Shown here in pieces: positions 7,584 through 16,473 of a DNA stretch of 64,000 bases. Under the pieces are notes generated by a model. That model was given only the letters and a program-made list of their open reading frames with translations. It searched no databases and was not told the origin of the DNA. How positions within the stretch are numbered: position 1 is the stretch's first letter; every line of letters starts with the position of its first letter. A program made the position numbers and the translations under genes. This DNA is from Aquamicrobium lusatiense (GTDB taxonomy: Bacteria; Pseudomonadota; Alphaproteobacteria; Rhizobiales; Rhizobiaceae): assembly GCF_014201615.1 (NCBI RefSeq), contig NZ_JACHEU010000001.1, forward strand, positions 1,383,631-1,447,630, given 5' to 3'.

Positions 7584-9473
7584 TTAAGCGCCGAGCCCAC
7601 GGTCGATCAGCCGGGCGAGGCGCTGCGAAAACGCTTTGGCGTCAAGCGGGCGGTCCCCGTCCAGAACGCGGGCCTCGTCATAGAGCAGATGCGCCACGTC
7701 GCTGCGGAAATCCGGCTCGGCTTCGCCGAGTTTCGCAAGTGCCGCAATGCGCGGATGGCGCGGATTGACCTCAAGGATCGGCTTCGAGGCTTTGTCCAGA
7801 CGGCCCGCCGCGCTGAGCAGCCGCTCGAATTGCCGGTCGAGCGCATTCTCCGGCGCGACGAGGCAGACGGCGCTCTCCGTCAGGCGCTCGGAGGCGCGCA
7901 CATCCGACACGTCATCACCCAGCGTTTCCTTCACGAAAGCGAGGAAACCATCGACTTCGGCGGGCGTTTCCGGCTTGTCCTTCGCTTCCGCTTCGGTCAG
8001 CGGAATCTCCGCCAGATCGGCACCGCCCTGCGTGACCGATTTGAATGGCTTGCCGTCGAAATCCGGTGCGTTGGCGGTCCAGAAGGCGTCGATCGGATCG
8101 GTCAGCAGCAGCACCTCGATGCCGCGTGCCGTGAAACCTTCGAGCTGCGGGGAGCCTTCGAGGCGGGCGCGGTCGTCGCCGGTCATGAAGTAGATGGCCT
8201 TCTGGCCTTCCTTCATGGCCGCGACATAATCGGCCAGATTGCGGGTCTCGTCGCCCGATGCGGTCGAGGTGAAGCGCACCAGCTTCAGGATCTGCTCGCG
8301 GCGCTCGAAGTCCTCGTAGAGCCCTTCCTTGATGACCGCGCCGAAATTCTCCCAGATCTTGCCATAAGCCTCGGCATCGTTCTCGGCCATTTTGGCGAGA
8401 TCGTTGAGAACGCGATTGGTCACACCCTTGCGAATAGCAGCCAGAAGCGGGTTTTTCTGGATCATCTCGCGCGAGATGTTGAGCGGCAGATCGGCGGAAT
8501 CGACGATGCCCCGCACGAAGCGCAGATAGCGCGGCACCAGTTCGGCGTCATCGGTGATGAAGACGCGCCGCACATAGAGCTTCATGTGGCCGCTGCGGTC
8601 CGGATCGAACAGGTCGAAGGGACGCGAGCCCGGAATGAAGGCCAGCACATTGTATTCCTGACGCCCCTCGGCGCGGAAATGGATCGTGGCGGCGGGCTCG
8701 TCATACTGGCCGGCAACGCTGCGGTAGAAATCGGTGTATTCTTCCGTGCTGATGTCGTTCTTCGACTTTACCCAAAGCGCTGTGCCGTCGGCGATTTCGC
8801 GCGGCTCCGCGTCCGGCTTCTCCACCAGCGAGACAGGCACCGGCACGTGGCCGGAATGCGAACGCACGAGCTGTTCCAAACGATAGGCCTCGGTAAAGGT
8901 GACTGCGTCTTCCATCAGGTGCAGGATGACGCGGGTGCCGCGCTGCGGGGCGTCTTCAAGCGATGCCGGGCCTACCGAGTAAGCGCCCTTGCCATCGGAG
9001 GCCCAGCGCCATGCCTCGTCCGATCCGGCCGGACGCGATACGACCTCGACTTTCTCGGCCACCATGAAGGCGGAGTAGAAGCCCACGCCGAACTGGCCGA
9101 CCAGCTCGGCCTTCTCGCCGCCCTTAGCCGCCTCCAGCCGTTCCATGAAGGCGCGGGTGCCCGAGCGGGCGATGGTGCCCAGAGCCTCGGTCATCTCCGC
9201 GCCATTCATGCCGATGCCGTTGTCCTCGATGCTGAGGCGCCTTTTGTCGGCATCCGCAACAATGGTGATGCGCGGCCTGGGATCGTCGCCCAGCAGCTCG
9301 GGCCGTGCGATGGACTCATAGCGCAACTTCTCGCAGGCGTCGGCGGCGTTGGAGATCAGTTCGCGCAGGAACACCTCGCGCTCGGAATAGACCGAGTGCA
9401 CCATCATGTGCAGCAGCCGGGCGACATCGGCCTCGAAGCTTTTGGTTTCCATATCGGGTGTGGTCGTCGTCAT
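7584..9473 (-). CDS. htpG: Molecular chaperone HtpG (bacterial Hsp90)
   Basis: ATP-dependent Hsp90 chaperone of 629 residues, the normal bacterial length. The N-terminal GHKL ATPase domain shows ELISNAADACEKLRY, DNGIGMN and GQFGVGFYSAFMV in order within the first 140 residues; the middle domain has the conserved LPLNISREM(I)Q stretch, and the C-terminal dimerisation domain follows. The ATG at 9473 gives the standard start shortly before FEADVARLLHMMVHSVYSE; the longer frame adds 24 non-conserved residues. It is a single gene, convergent with pcaF. Confidence 0.97.
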   Translation of the reverse strand: MTTTTPDMETKSFEADVARLLHMMVHSVYSEREVFLRELISNAADACEKLRYESIARPELLGDDPRPRITIVADADKRRLSIEDNGIGMNGAEMTEALGTIARSGTRAFMERLEAAKGGEKAELVGQFGVGFYSAFMVAEKVEVVSRPAGSDEAWRWASDGKGAYSVGPASLEDAPQRGTRVILHLMEDAVTFTEAYRLEQLVRSHSGHVPVPVSLVEKPDAEPREIADGTALWVKSKNDISTEEYTDFYRSVAGQYDEPAATIHFRAEGRQEYNVLAFIPGSRPFDLFDPDRSGHMKLYVRRVFITDDAELVPRYLRFVRGIVDSADLPLNISREMIQKNPLLAAIRKGVTNRVLNDLAKMAENDAEAYGKIWENFGAVIKEGLYEDFERREQILKLVRFTSTASGDETRNLADYVAAMKEGQKAIYFMTGDDRARLEGSPQLEGFTARGIEVLLLTDPIDAFWTANAPDFDGKPFKSVTQGGADLAEIPLTEAEAKDKPETPAEVDGFLAFVKETLGDDVSDVRASERLTESAVCLVAPENALDRQFERLLSAAGRLDKASKPILEVNPRHPRIAALAKLGEAEPDFRSDVAHLLYDEARVLDGDRPLDAKAFSQRLARLIDRGLGA

Positions 9474-9577
9474 GTCGGATTGCCCCTGAATTATCCGCTC
9501 TGAATTATCCGGCTCCCAGATGGCGGCACGGGAACGCATTTTCAAGCCTTGAAAGCGATGACCTGCTTTCCATGAAA

Positions 9578-9607
9578 AAGGCGGGCGAAAATGGATTCGC
9601 CCGCCTT
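9578..9607 (-). terminator. Intrinsic terminator of the polyamine operon
   Basis: A 12-bp perfect stem with a six-base loop, followed on the minus strand by a short T run, lies 22 bp after the dehydrogenase stop and before the htpG start. Confidence 0.85.
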
Positions 9608-9629
9608 CCCCTCATATGTCGAGCTGTTC

Positions 9630-10862
9630 TTACAGGGCGCGGTCGTCGTCGCCTTCCTTCACGCGGGTCGGCAGGCCGATCTTGCCCAGAAGATTGAGGA
9701 ACGGGCGCGGCGGCAGTTCCTCCACATTCGCCATCTTCTTCACGTCCCATTCGCCGGAGGCGACCAGAAGTGCGGCTGCAACTGCCGGAACACCGGCGGT
9801 GTAGGAAATGCCCTGCGCACCGACTTCCTCGTAGGCTTCCTTATGGTCGGCGACGTTGTAGATGAAGACTTCGCGTTCCTTGCCGTCCTTCACGCCCTTC
9901 ACCAGATCGCCGATGCAGGTCTTGCCGGTGTAGTCGGGAGCCAGCGAGCCTGGATCAGGCAGCACCGCCTTGACCACTTTGAGCGGCACCACTTCGAGCC
10001 CTTCCGCCGTTTTCACCGGCTTCTCGGATAGCAGGCCCAGATTGTTCAGCACGGTGAAGACGTTGATGTAGTGATCGCCGAAGCCCATCCAGAAGCGCAC
10101 ATTCGGCACCTTCAGGATCTGCGAGATCGAATGCACTTCGTCATGGCCGGTCATATAGGCCTTCTGCGTGCCGACGACGGGCAGGTCCCATTCCTTGCCG
10201 ATCTCGAACATCTTGTTCTCGGTCCACTTGCTGTCCTGCCAGGACCACACGCGGCCGGTGAACTCGCGGAAGTTGATCTCGGGGTCGAAATTGGTCGCGA
10301 ACCAGCGGCCATGGCTGCCGGCGTTGATGTCGATGATGTCGATCGAATCGATGCGGTCGAAATAGTCGTCATAGGCAAGCTTTGCATAGGCGTTGACCAC
10401 CCCCGGATCGAAGCCGGCGCCGAGAATGACTGTTACGCCGGCCTTCTCGGCCTCCTCGCGACGCTTCCACTCGTAGTTCGCGTACCATGGTGGCGTCTCG
10501 CACACCTTGGCCGGATCTTCGTGGATGGCGGTGTCGATATAGGCAGCACCCGTGTCGATGCAGGCAGACATGACCGACATGTTGAGGAAGGCGGAGCCGA
10601 CATTGATGACGATCTTCGCGTCGGTCTTTTTGATAAGGGCCTTGGTCGCCTCGACATCGAAAGCGTCGAGCTGGTGCGCCTCGAACACGCCTTCGGCCTT
10701 CATGGCCTTCTTTTCCCGGACGGAGTCCACGATGGACTGGCACTTCGCAAGAGTGCGCGAGGCGATATGCAGATCGCCGAGCACATCGTTGTTCTGCGCG
10801 CACTTATGCGCCACGACCTGCGCCACGCCGCCGGCGCCGATGATGAGCACGTTTTTATTCAT
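9630..10862 (-). CDS. Carboxy(nor)spermidine dehydrogenase, saccharopine dehydrogenase family
   Basis: A 410-residue member of the saccharopine dehydrogenase-like family with an N-terminal Rossmann motif (VLIIGAGGVAQVVAHK, residues 5-20). In the alternative spermidine route this enzyme condenses putrescine (or diaminopropane) with aspartate semialdehyde using NADPH to form carboxyspermidine (or carboxynorspermidine). The assignment rests on family features and on the gene 42 bp upstream encoding the matching PLP decarboxylase; the two share the minus strand and end at a terminator. Product chain length cannot be told from sequence, though most members in Rhizobiales would be expected to make spermidine. 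The ATG at 10862 is the natural start. Confidence 0.88.
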   Translation of the reverse strand: MNKNVLIIGAGGVAQVVAHKCAQNNDVLGDLHIASRTLAKCQSIVDSVREKKAMKAEGVFEAHQLDAFDVEATKALIKKTDAKIVINVGSAFLNMSVMSACIDTGAAYIDTAIHEDPAKVCETPPWYANYEWKRREEAEKAGVTVILGAGFDPGVVNAYAKLAYDDYFDRIDSIDIIDINAGSHGRWFATNFDPEINFREFTGRVWSWQDSKWTENKMFEIGKEWDLPVVGTQKAYMTGHDEVHSISQILKVPNVRFWMGFGDHYINVFTVLNNLGLLSEKPVKTAEGLEVVPLKVVKAVLPDPGSLAPDYTGKTCIGDLVKGVKDGKEREVFIYNVADHKEAYEEVGAQGISYTAGVPAVAAALLVASGEWDVKKMANVEELPPRPFLNLLGKIGLPTRVKEGDDDRAL

Positions 10863-10904
10863 TCCGGGGGATGTTTCCTTATCGCTGGAGGGAAAGTGCA
10901 GGCC

Positions 10905-12005
10905 TTATGAGAGGCTCTGCTCGTAATCCGCGAATCCGAATTCGCGGACGGTCCTGACCGATCCGTCCAGTTCACGGATCGCGATTGCCGGCATGTTGAC
11001 GCCGTTGAACCAGTTTTTCTTGACCATGGTGTAGCCGGCCGCATCCTGAATGGAGATACGGTCGCCGGGCTTCAGATCTGTCGGGAAATCGAACTCGCCG
11101 AATATATCGCCGGCAAGGCACGATTTGCCGCAGACCATATAGCGGTGCGGACCTTCATTCGGCGCCACCTTGGCGGTCTCACGATAGATCAGCAGGTCGA
11201 GCATATGCGCTTCGATCGACGAATCCACGATGGCGAGCTGCTTGCCGTTGAACAGCGTGTCGAGAACGCTCACCTCCAGCGTGGTGCTTCTGGTGATAGC
11301 GGCCTCGCCCGGCTCCAGATAGACCTGCACCCCGAAGCGTTCGGAAAATGCCCGGAGGCGTTCGCAGAAGGCGTCGAGCGGATAGTTGTCGCCGGTGAAA
11401 TGAATGCCGCCGCCGAGGCTCACCCATTCGGCCTTTGCGAGCAGCGACCCGAAGTTCTCCTCGATCTGCGACAGCATCTTGTCGAACAGGGAAAAGTCCG
11501 AATTCTCGCAATTGTTGTGGATCATGAAGCCGCTGATACGGTCTATGACCTTCTCGACCTCCGCCGCATCCCATTCGCCCAGCCGGCTGAACGGGCGGGC
11601 CGGATCGGCGAGATCGAAGGAGGATGACGAAATGCCGGGATTGAGCCGCAGGCCGCGCGCAATGTTGCCGGCGCGATCCCCGAACCGCTCAAGCTGGCCG
11701 ATGGTGTTGAAGATGATTTTGTCGGCGTGGGAGACGACATCGTCGATCTCGTAATCGGCATAGGCTACGGAATATGCATGCGTTTCGCCGCCGAATTTCT
11801 CGCGGCCAAGCCGTACTTCGTAGAGCGAGGAGGAAGTCGTGCCGTCCATGTACTGGCGCATGAAGTCGAACACCGACCAGGTGGCGAAGCATTTCAGCGC
11901 CAGCAGGGCTTTTGCCCCAGATTTTTCGCGCACATAGGCGATCTTTTCCATGTTGCGGAGAAGATTTGCCTTGTCGATCAGGTAGTAGGGGGTCTGAAGG
12001 GTCAT
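10905..12005 (-). CDS. nspC: Carboxynorspermidine/carboxyspermidine decarboxylase
   Basis: A 366-residue fold-III PLP decarboxylase. The PLP lysine lies in LLALKCFATW near residue 40, and the phosphate-binding glycine stretch in VSLGGGIHFTG is in the middle; both are typical of NspC, which removes CO2 from carboxy(nor)spermidine to give the polyamine. The ATG at 12005 directly precedes the conserved LQTPYYLIDKANLLRNME; the longer frame adds 49 unrelated residues. It is first in a two-gene operon with the dehydrogenase. No putrescine-forming decarboxylase is in the window, so putrescine must be supplied from elsewhere. Confidence 0.92.
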   Translation of the reverse strand: MTLQTPYYLIDKANLLRNMEKIAYVREKSGAKALLALKCFATWSVFDFMRQYMDGTTSSSLYEVRLGREKFGGETHAYSVAYADYEIDDVVSHADKIIFNTIGQLERFGDRAGNIARGLRLNPGISSSSFDLADPARPFSRLGEWDAAEVEKVIDRISGFMIHNNCENSDFSLFDKMLSQIEENFGSLLAKAEWVSLGGGIHFTGDNYPLDAFCERLRAFSERFGVQVYLEPGEAAITRSTTLEVSVLDTLFNGKQLAIVDSSIEAHMLDLLIYRETAKVAPNEGPHRYMVCGKSCLAGDIFGEFDFPTDLKPGDRISIQDAAGYTMVKKNWFNGVNMPAIAIRELDGSVRTVREFGFADYEQSLS

Positions 12006-12350
12006 TCGGCCTGCTCGCGAAATTCTCCCGGATAAGGAGATTTCAAACTTCGGATTTCGGGGAAACGCTTTTTGAAACCTTGTCCGCGGCTCCAGGCGGA
12101 TTGTTTCAGATTCGTTTGAAAGGAAAATGACGACCCGGCGACGCTTGATCATCAGCGTCCGGGCAATGCGCCCGCTTACCTCGCGGGCTCCAGTCTGGGT
12201 CTCAGGGTCGTCTTCATGCCGCGGAAGTTAATGGACCCCCCCCTTAAGTTCAAGTGACATCTTCACGACACGGCCCTGCTTGACAAAACGCCAATATGAT
12301 CCAAGCTATTAAGCATGAGTATTTCGTGGGCCCATATCATGTTTCGGTGT
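12006..12350. other. Intergenic region between divergent nspC and the first Rnk-like gene
   Basis: No gene is supported here. It must hold the promoter(s) of nspC on the minus strand and of the Rnk-like gene on the plus strand. A TTGACA at 12280-12285 is a plausible -35 for the plus-strand gene, with AAGCTA 17 bp further as a poor -10. A run of eight C bases lies at 12236-12243. The structured leader of the Rnk-like gene begins at the right edge. Confidence 0.5.
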
Positions 12351-12527
12351 CATCCCTTGATGGGATGCTGACCCGGCTCGGGCCGTCCCCCCGAGTCCGG
12401 GGGCATTCCATCTTTGAAATCCAGCGGTGCAGGACAGCACCAGAACCTTCAACCGGAAGGCCCTGAGGCGACACCTTCGGGCTCAACACACCGCCCGTGC
12501 GGGCGGCAGAGCGAAGCAGAAAACGCC
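12351..12527 (+). ncRNA. Highly structured 5' leader of the Rnk-like gene: six consecutive hairpins
   Basis: Six inverted repeats follow one another up to the start codon: CATCCC/GGGATG (12351-12367), a CCCGG-CTCGGG stem (12372-12401), GGTGC/GCACC (12426-12441), CCTTC/GAAGG (12446-12460), a CCCTGAGG stem with a mismatch (12461-12481), and CCGCCCG/CGGGCGG with a two-base loop (12491-12506). Such dense structure in a non-coding 5' region suggests a cis-acting RNA. The nearby polyamine genes make the alphaproteobacterial speF element a candidate worth testing, but I cannot confirm a match. Confidence 0.5.
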
Positions 12528-12920
12528 ATGCGCAAACCGAGCATCATCATCAGCAAGGCCGACCACGATCGGCTGACCACCCTTGCCAACGGCCTTCTTG
12601 AGAGGAAGCCGGAAATGGCCGACGCCCTGCTCAACGAGCTGGAGCGCGCCAAGGTGGCCGCCTCGGGCAATGCGCTGCAAAACACCGTGCAGATGGGCGC
12701 GACCGTCGATTACGAATCAGATGACGGCAACAAGCGCCGCGTCACGCTGGTTTATCCGGCCGATGCCGATATCGCACAGGGCAAGGTCTCGATCCTCACG
12801 CCGATCGGCACGGCGCTGCTGGGCCTCAAGGTCGGTCAGTCCATCGACTGGACCGCCAATGACGGCCGCACGCATCGCCTCACCATCACCTCGGTGGAAG
12901 ACGTCGTCGAAGCTTCGTGA
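12528..12920 (+). CDS. rnk: Rnk-like regulator of nucleoside diphosphate kinase (GreA/GreB C-terminal domain)
   Basis: A 130-residue protein of the Rnk family: a short N-terminal helical part (SKADHDRLTTLANGLLERKP) and a GreA/GreB C-terminal FKBP-like domain (VTLVYPADADIAQGKVSILTPIGTALLGLKVGQSIDW). In E. coli, Rnk binds RNA polymerase and is linked to nucleoside diphosphate kinase levels; it lacks the long coiled coil that lets GreA rescue arrested polymerase. The ATG at 12528 precedes the conserved RKPSIIISKAD; an in-frame ATG at 12414 would translate the hairpin leader and is rejected. A second, more diverged paralogue lies 218 bp downstream. Confidence 0.88.
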   Translation: MRKPSIIISKADHDRLTTLANGLLERKPEMADALLNELERAKVAASGNALQNTVQMGATVDYESDDGNKRRVTLVYPADADIAQGKVSILTPIGTALLGLKVGQSIDWTANDGRTHRLTITSVEDVVEAS

Positions 12921-13044
12921 GGCGGATGTGCCGGCGCGCGCTGTCCTGCCTGATCAGCCCGAAATGATTGTTCGCGGCAGCCTTGTTGCCGGCGCTCCAC
13001 ACAGATTTTTCCATCACGCGGGGTGCCTGATCGCAGGCCTCTGA

Positions 13045-13072
13045 CCCCTGATGCGACGGCTCGCATCAGGGG
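13045..13072. promoter_or_regulatory. Perfect 12-bp hairpin between the two Rnk-like genes
   Basis: CCCCTGATGCGA and its exact reverse complement are separated by a four-base loop. There is no T run after it on the plus strand, so it is not a standard terminator; it may be an RNA end or a leader element of the gene starting at 13139. Confidence 0.5.
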
Positions 13073-13138
13073 AATGATCCATAAAGCCATAACGGACTGG
13101 CGTCGGAACGGCTTACCCGTTCCTGCGGGAGATTTGCC

Positions 13139-13636
13139 ATGGTGACGGAGCCTCATTTCCAACTCACAACAGGGGACCACACGACCCTCCAGGCGATTCT
13201 GGAACGGCACAACGGCCCCTATGATGCGTTCATGTCGCTGCTTGAACGCAAGGTGCGCGAAAGCACCATCTATTTCCGCGACGATATCCCGTCGAACGTG
13301 GTGACGATCGGCACACGGCTGGTCTATGTGGTTGATCAGACAACCCGTGGTCCACGCGAAATCGTTGCAGGCGAGGCAGAGGAAGGAGCGGGTGTTCTTT
13401 CCATCCGCACGCTGCACGGTCTCGCGCTGCTTGGTCTTTCAGTCGGCTCGGCGCTCCGGGTTCCGGCCGAAAACGGCGGTGTCGAACTGGTTCAGGTTCG
13501 CGAGATCCTGTCGCAGCCGGAGGCGCAGGCGCGGGCGGCCGGCTCCGTCAGGAAGGTGGTGGCCTTCCGGCCCCGGAGCATGGCCACGCCTGTCGCCTTC
13601 GATCCGGATGACGATCCCGGCCCGAGCGCTGCCTGA
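13139..13636 (+). CDS. Second Rnk/GreA-C-terminal-like protein
   Basis: A 165-residue protein with the same plan as the neighbouring Rnk-like gene but more diverged: an N-terminal helical stretch (TTLQAILERHNGPYDAFMSLLERKV), then a GreA/GreB C-terminal-like domain at about residues 50-115 (TRLVYVVDQTTRGPREIV through HGLALLGLSVGSALRV) and a 45-residue low-complexity tail. A GGGAG sequence precedes the ATG at 13139. It probably binds RNA polymerase or a nucleotide enzyme, but no function is shown. It converges with the TRAP operon that ends at 13659. Confidence 0.75.
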   Translation: MVTEPHFQLTTGDHTTLQAILERHNGPYDAFMSLLERKVRESTIYFRDDIPSNVVTIGTRLVYVVDQTTRGPREIVAGEAEEGAGVLSIRTLHGLALLGLSVGSALRVPAENGGVELVQVREILSQPEAQARAAGSVRKVVAFRPRSMATPVAFDPDDDPGPSAA

Positions 13637-13658
13637 CAAATAAGCTGGGCCCCGCGGG

Positions 13659-14654
13659 TCAGGCGCTGCACTGTCCGGCGGCCACGGCCTCGATGCGCTC
13701 CATGCCGCCGACGCGTTCGGCGAAGCTTTCCCACACCGCCCGTGCCGGAGCTTCCCACGCAGCCTGGTCGGTGACGTCATGAAGGACGGCTCCGCCGTCT
13801 TCGGCAACCTTCACCGACGCCTTTTCGTCGGCCGCCATCAGCGTGTTGAAATGGCGCGCGCCCTCGACGGCGGCCTTTTGCAGGACGGAGCGGGTTTCTT
13901 CGTCCTGTCCCGACCAGAAGCGGCCGGAGAAGATCACGGCGCCCGCCGCGTGAATGTGGCCGGTCAGCGTGACCTGCGGCACGACCTCGTAAAGGCGAAA
14001 GCCGGCATAGGCGGACAAGGTCAGGTCCATGGCGTCGACATGGCCCGTGGACAGCGCGTTGTAGGTTTCGGTGATCGGCAGCGCGATCGGATGCGCGCCG
14101 AAACTTTCCCACAATTGCGCATGCAGCGGGCTCTGGATGACCCGGATGCGCTTGCCCTTCACATCTTCCGGTGACAGCAGGGGCTCGCGCGCCAGCAGAT
14201 GGCGTGCGCCGTAATTGATGAAGGCGGGCGCGACGATGCCTTCCTTTTCCAGCCTCTCGCCAAGGTCATCTCCACACGCGCCCTCCAGCGCGGCTTCGAG
14301 ATGAGCGGCATCGCGGAAGAGGAACGGCAGGTCGAAAAGCTGCGTTTCCGGCACCCATGTAGACAAGTTGGAGAGCGTCGACAGGCTGGCCTGAATGGAG
14401 CCGAGGCGGATGCCTTCCGCAACCTCCTTCTCGCCGCCGAGTGCTGCGTTCGGCACGATGTTGAAGGCGAAGCGCCCCGGCAATTCGCGCTCCACCGTCT
14501 CGGCTATGTGCCTCCACACCAGCGTTTCGGGTTTGTCGTCGCCCAGCAGCGAGGCGGCGACGACGGGCGTTGCGGCGTGGGAACGCCTCAGCGTCGGCAT
14601 GGCAAGCGGCATTGCGGCAAGTCCGGTAAGGAAGGTGCGGCGATTGGTTTGCAT
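13659..14654 (-). CDS. TRAP transporter solute-binding protein (DctP family)
   Basis: A 331-residue periplasmic binding protein of a tripartite ATP-independent transporter. The N-terminus carries a twin-arginine signal (NRRTFLTG) ending near AATP, residue 30. DctP landmarks follow: the LPFLFRD block near residue 112, the KGKRIRVIQSP block near residue 165, and the late GQDEETRSVLQKAA helix. It is the seventh and last gene of a minus-strand operon under a TPP riboswitch, 15 bp after the fused membrane gene. This suggests thiamine or a precursor as ligand, which is an inference; TRAP ligands are usually organic acids. Confidence 0.9.
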   Translation of the reverse strand: MQTNRRTFLTGLAAMPLAMPTLRRSHAATPVVAASLLGDDKPETLVWRHIAETVERELPGRFAFNIVPNAALGGEKEVAEGIRLGSIQASLSTLSNLSTWVPETQLFDLPFLFRDAAHLEAALEGACGDDLGERLEKEGIVAPAFINYGARHLLAREPLLSPEDVKGKRIRVIQSPLHAQLWESFGAHPIALPITETYNALSTGHVDAMDLTLSAYAGFRLYEVVPQVTLTGHIHAAGAVIFSGRFWSGQDEETRSVLQKAAVEGARHFNTLMAADEKASVKVAEDGGAVLHDVTDQAAWEAPARAVWESFAERVGGMERIEAVAAGQCSA

Positions 14655-14669
14655 GGTTCTGGTCCTTGA

Positions 14670-16472
14670 TCAGGGGCTAAGGAAAGCGGCGTGGGCGGCG
14701 ATGCCCATGCTGATGCACAGCAGCGCCAGGAGCAGCGCGGCGAGATAGGGCCGGGTGGCGGAGAACAGGCGGGTCGCCGGCACGCCGGTGGCGGCACTTG
14801 TGACCTGCACCAGTATGCCGACCGGCGGCGTCAGCCCGCCGATCATCAGGTTGACGACCACAACGACGCCGAATGCGACCGGATCGATTCCGACCGCGGC
14901 AGCGACAGGCAGCAGGATCGGCGAGAACAGCAATATGGCGGCGCCGATGTCGAGCACGAGGCCGACGCCGAGCAGGATGAGATTGGCGGCGATCATGACC
15001 ATGAACGGATTTTCGCCGAAGGACCGGGCAAGGCCGGTAGCCCATGGGCCGATGCCGTCTATGGCCAGCAGGAAGGCGAGCGGGGTGGCGGCCCCGATCA
15101 GCATGGTGATGGCGGCGGTTTCGACGCCTGCTTGTTGAAGGGCAGGGAAGATGCCAGCGCGGCTGTGCCGGCCGCACAGGGCCAGCACCAGTGTATAGGC
15201 GGCCGCCAGCGCCGCCGCCTCGGTGGGGCTGACAATGCCGAAACGGATGCCGGCAACCACGATCAGCCCCAGCCCGAAAACCGGTACGGCCCGCAACGCC
15301 AGCCGCGCGCGCGAAGCTTGCGGTTCGCTGGCAGTGGGGACCGCGATGACGGCCCTGAAATGGATGGCCACGGCCAGCGCCGCCGCCAGCGCAAGCCCGG
15401 CGAAAAGGCCCCCTGTCAGCAGGGGGCCGACCGGCAGGTTGGTGGCCGCGGCCAGGATCAGGAATGCGATGGAGGGCGGGATGATGTTGTCGAGAACGGC
15501 GGTTGAGGCGATGATCGCACCGGCGCGTTCGGGCGTATAGCCGGCTGCGGTCAGCGGTTTCATGAAGGTCTTGGAACTGAACGCCGCATTGGCGATGGAG
15601 GACCCGGATACGCCGGAGAACAGCACGCTGGTGAGAAGCACGGTCTGGCCAAGCCCGGCGCGGCGCCTGCCGACCATGGCGGCGGCGAAGCGCACCAGAT
15701 CGCCGGCAGCGCCCGAGATGGTCAGCAAGCCGCCGGCCAGCAGGAAGAAGGGAATGGCGAGCAGCAGATAGCGGCCGATGCCGCCAAGCAACGACAGGGC
15801 CAGAGCCGGTTCGACCAGCATGCTGCCGAAGGCGAGCGCGGCATAGCCGGCGAGCACGAAGGCATGGACAAGCGGCGCGCCGACAAGGATGCCGATGCCG
15901 ATCACCATGAGGGCTGCAAGGCTGGGCGAAAGCAGGGATGAGGACAGCCCGGCGGCAATCGGCACGAGCATCAGCGCCGCAACCGTGCCGGCGGCAAGCA
16001 GAAGCCCCATGCGCCGCGCGCCGGCCAGAACCAGCATCCGCATCGCGATACCGGCAGCACCGGCAAGCCCCAGCGCTGCCGGGCGCATCCATTCGCCCAG
16101 CCCGAGCAGGGCGGAATGCCCGCCCACGTCCAGAGCGGCTTTCGTTCCGGCAATGGTCAGCACGCCGCAGGCGGCAAGGGTAAAGGCTTCCGCAAGTGTT
16201 TCGCGCAAGGCGGCCCATCTGCTTTTGCGGCCATGGGCGAAAAGCTCGATGCGCATCGCCAGCGCGCCATCGGCGATCATCGGAAAGCCCAGGCAGGCGA
16301 GAAGCAGCAGCAGCCACACCATGGCTTCCTCGATGCCGAGAAAGCCCGAACCCAGCAGATAGCGCTGCAGGGTCGTTGCCGTCACCGCCGCCAGCATCAG
16401 GGCAAGCACCACGCCGCAGGCGCGCGCCAGCGCGCGCTGCAAAACGGCTGCCCAATGGCCGGCGCGGGTCAT
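14670..16472 (-). CDS. TRAP transporter fused small and large permease subunits (DctQM)
   Basis: A 600-residue membrane protein fusing a four-helix DctQ-like domain (residues 1-160, with IEEAMVWLLLLLACLGFPMI) to a DctM domain of about 12 helices (SVLFSGVSGSSIANAAFSSK and STAVLDNIIPPSIAFLILA are typical). It uses an ion gradient to import the ligand delivered by the DctP protein encoded next. The ATG at 16472 lies two bases after the thiD stop codon and is preceded by GGAGATAGG at the end of thiD, so translation is probably coupled; the longer upstream frame overlaps thiD. Placing a TRAP system inside a thiamine operon is unusual. Confidence 0.9.
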   Translation of the reverse strand: MTRAGHWAAVLQRALARACGVVLALMLAAVTATTLQRYLLGSGFLGIEEAMVWLLLLLACLGFPMIADGALAMRIELFAHGRKSRWAALRETLAEAFTLAACGVLTIAGTKAALDVGGHSALLGLGEWMRPAALGLAGAAGIAMRMLVLAGARRMGLLLAAGTVAALMLVPIAAGLSSSLLSPSLAALMVIGIGILVGAPLVHAFVLAGYAALAFGSMLVEPALALSLLGGIGRYLLLAIPFFLLAGGLLTISGAAGDLVRFAAAMVGRRRAGLGQTVLLTSVLFSGVSGSSIANAAFSSKTFMKPLTAAGYTPERAGAIIASTAVLDNIIPPSIAFLILAAATNLPVGPLLTGGLFAGLALAAALAVAIHFRAVIAVPTASEPQASRARLALRAVPVFGLGLIVVAGIRFGIVSPTEAAALAAAYTLVLALCGRHSRAGIFPALQQAGVETAAITMLIGAATPLAFLLAIDGIGPWATGLARSFGENPFMVMIAANLILLGVGLVLDIGAAILLFSPILLPVAAAVGIDPVAFGVVVVVNLMIGGLTPPVGILVQVTSAATGVPATRLFSATRPYLAALLLALLCISMGIAAHAAFLSP

Positions 16473-16473
16473 C

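Noticed and set aside
7689..9503. A 604-codon plus-strand frame opposite htpG
   Set aside because: Shadow of htpG, whose identity is certain.
12414..12527. N-terminal extension of the Rnk-like protein from an upstream ATG
   Set aside because: It would translate the hairpin leader into non-conserved residues; family sequence begins at 12528.
14677..16455. A 592-codon minus-strand frame inside the DctQM gene in another phase
   Set aside because: Arg/Pro/Ala-rich composition typical of a frame-shifted reading; the in-frame DctQM has clear membrane helices.
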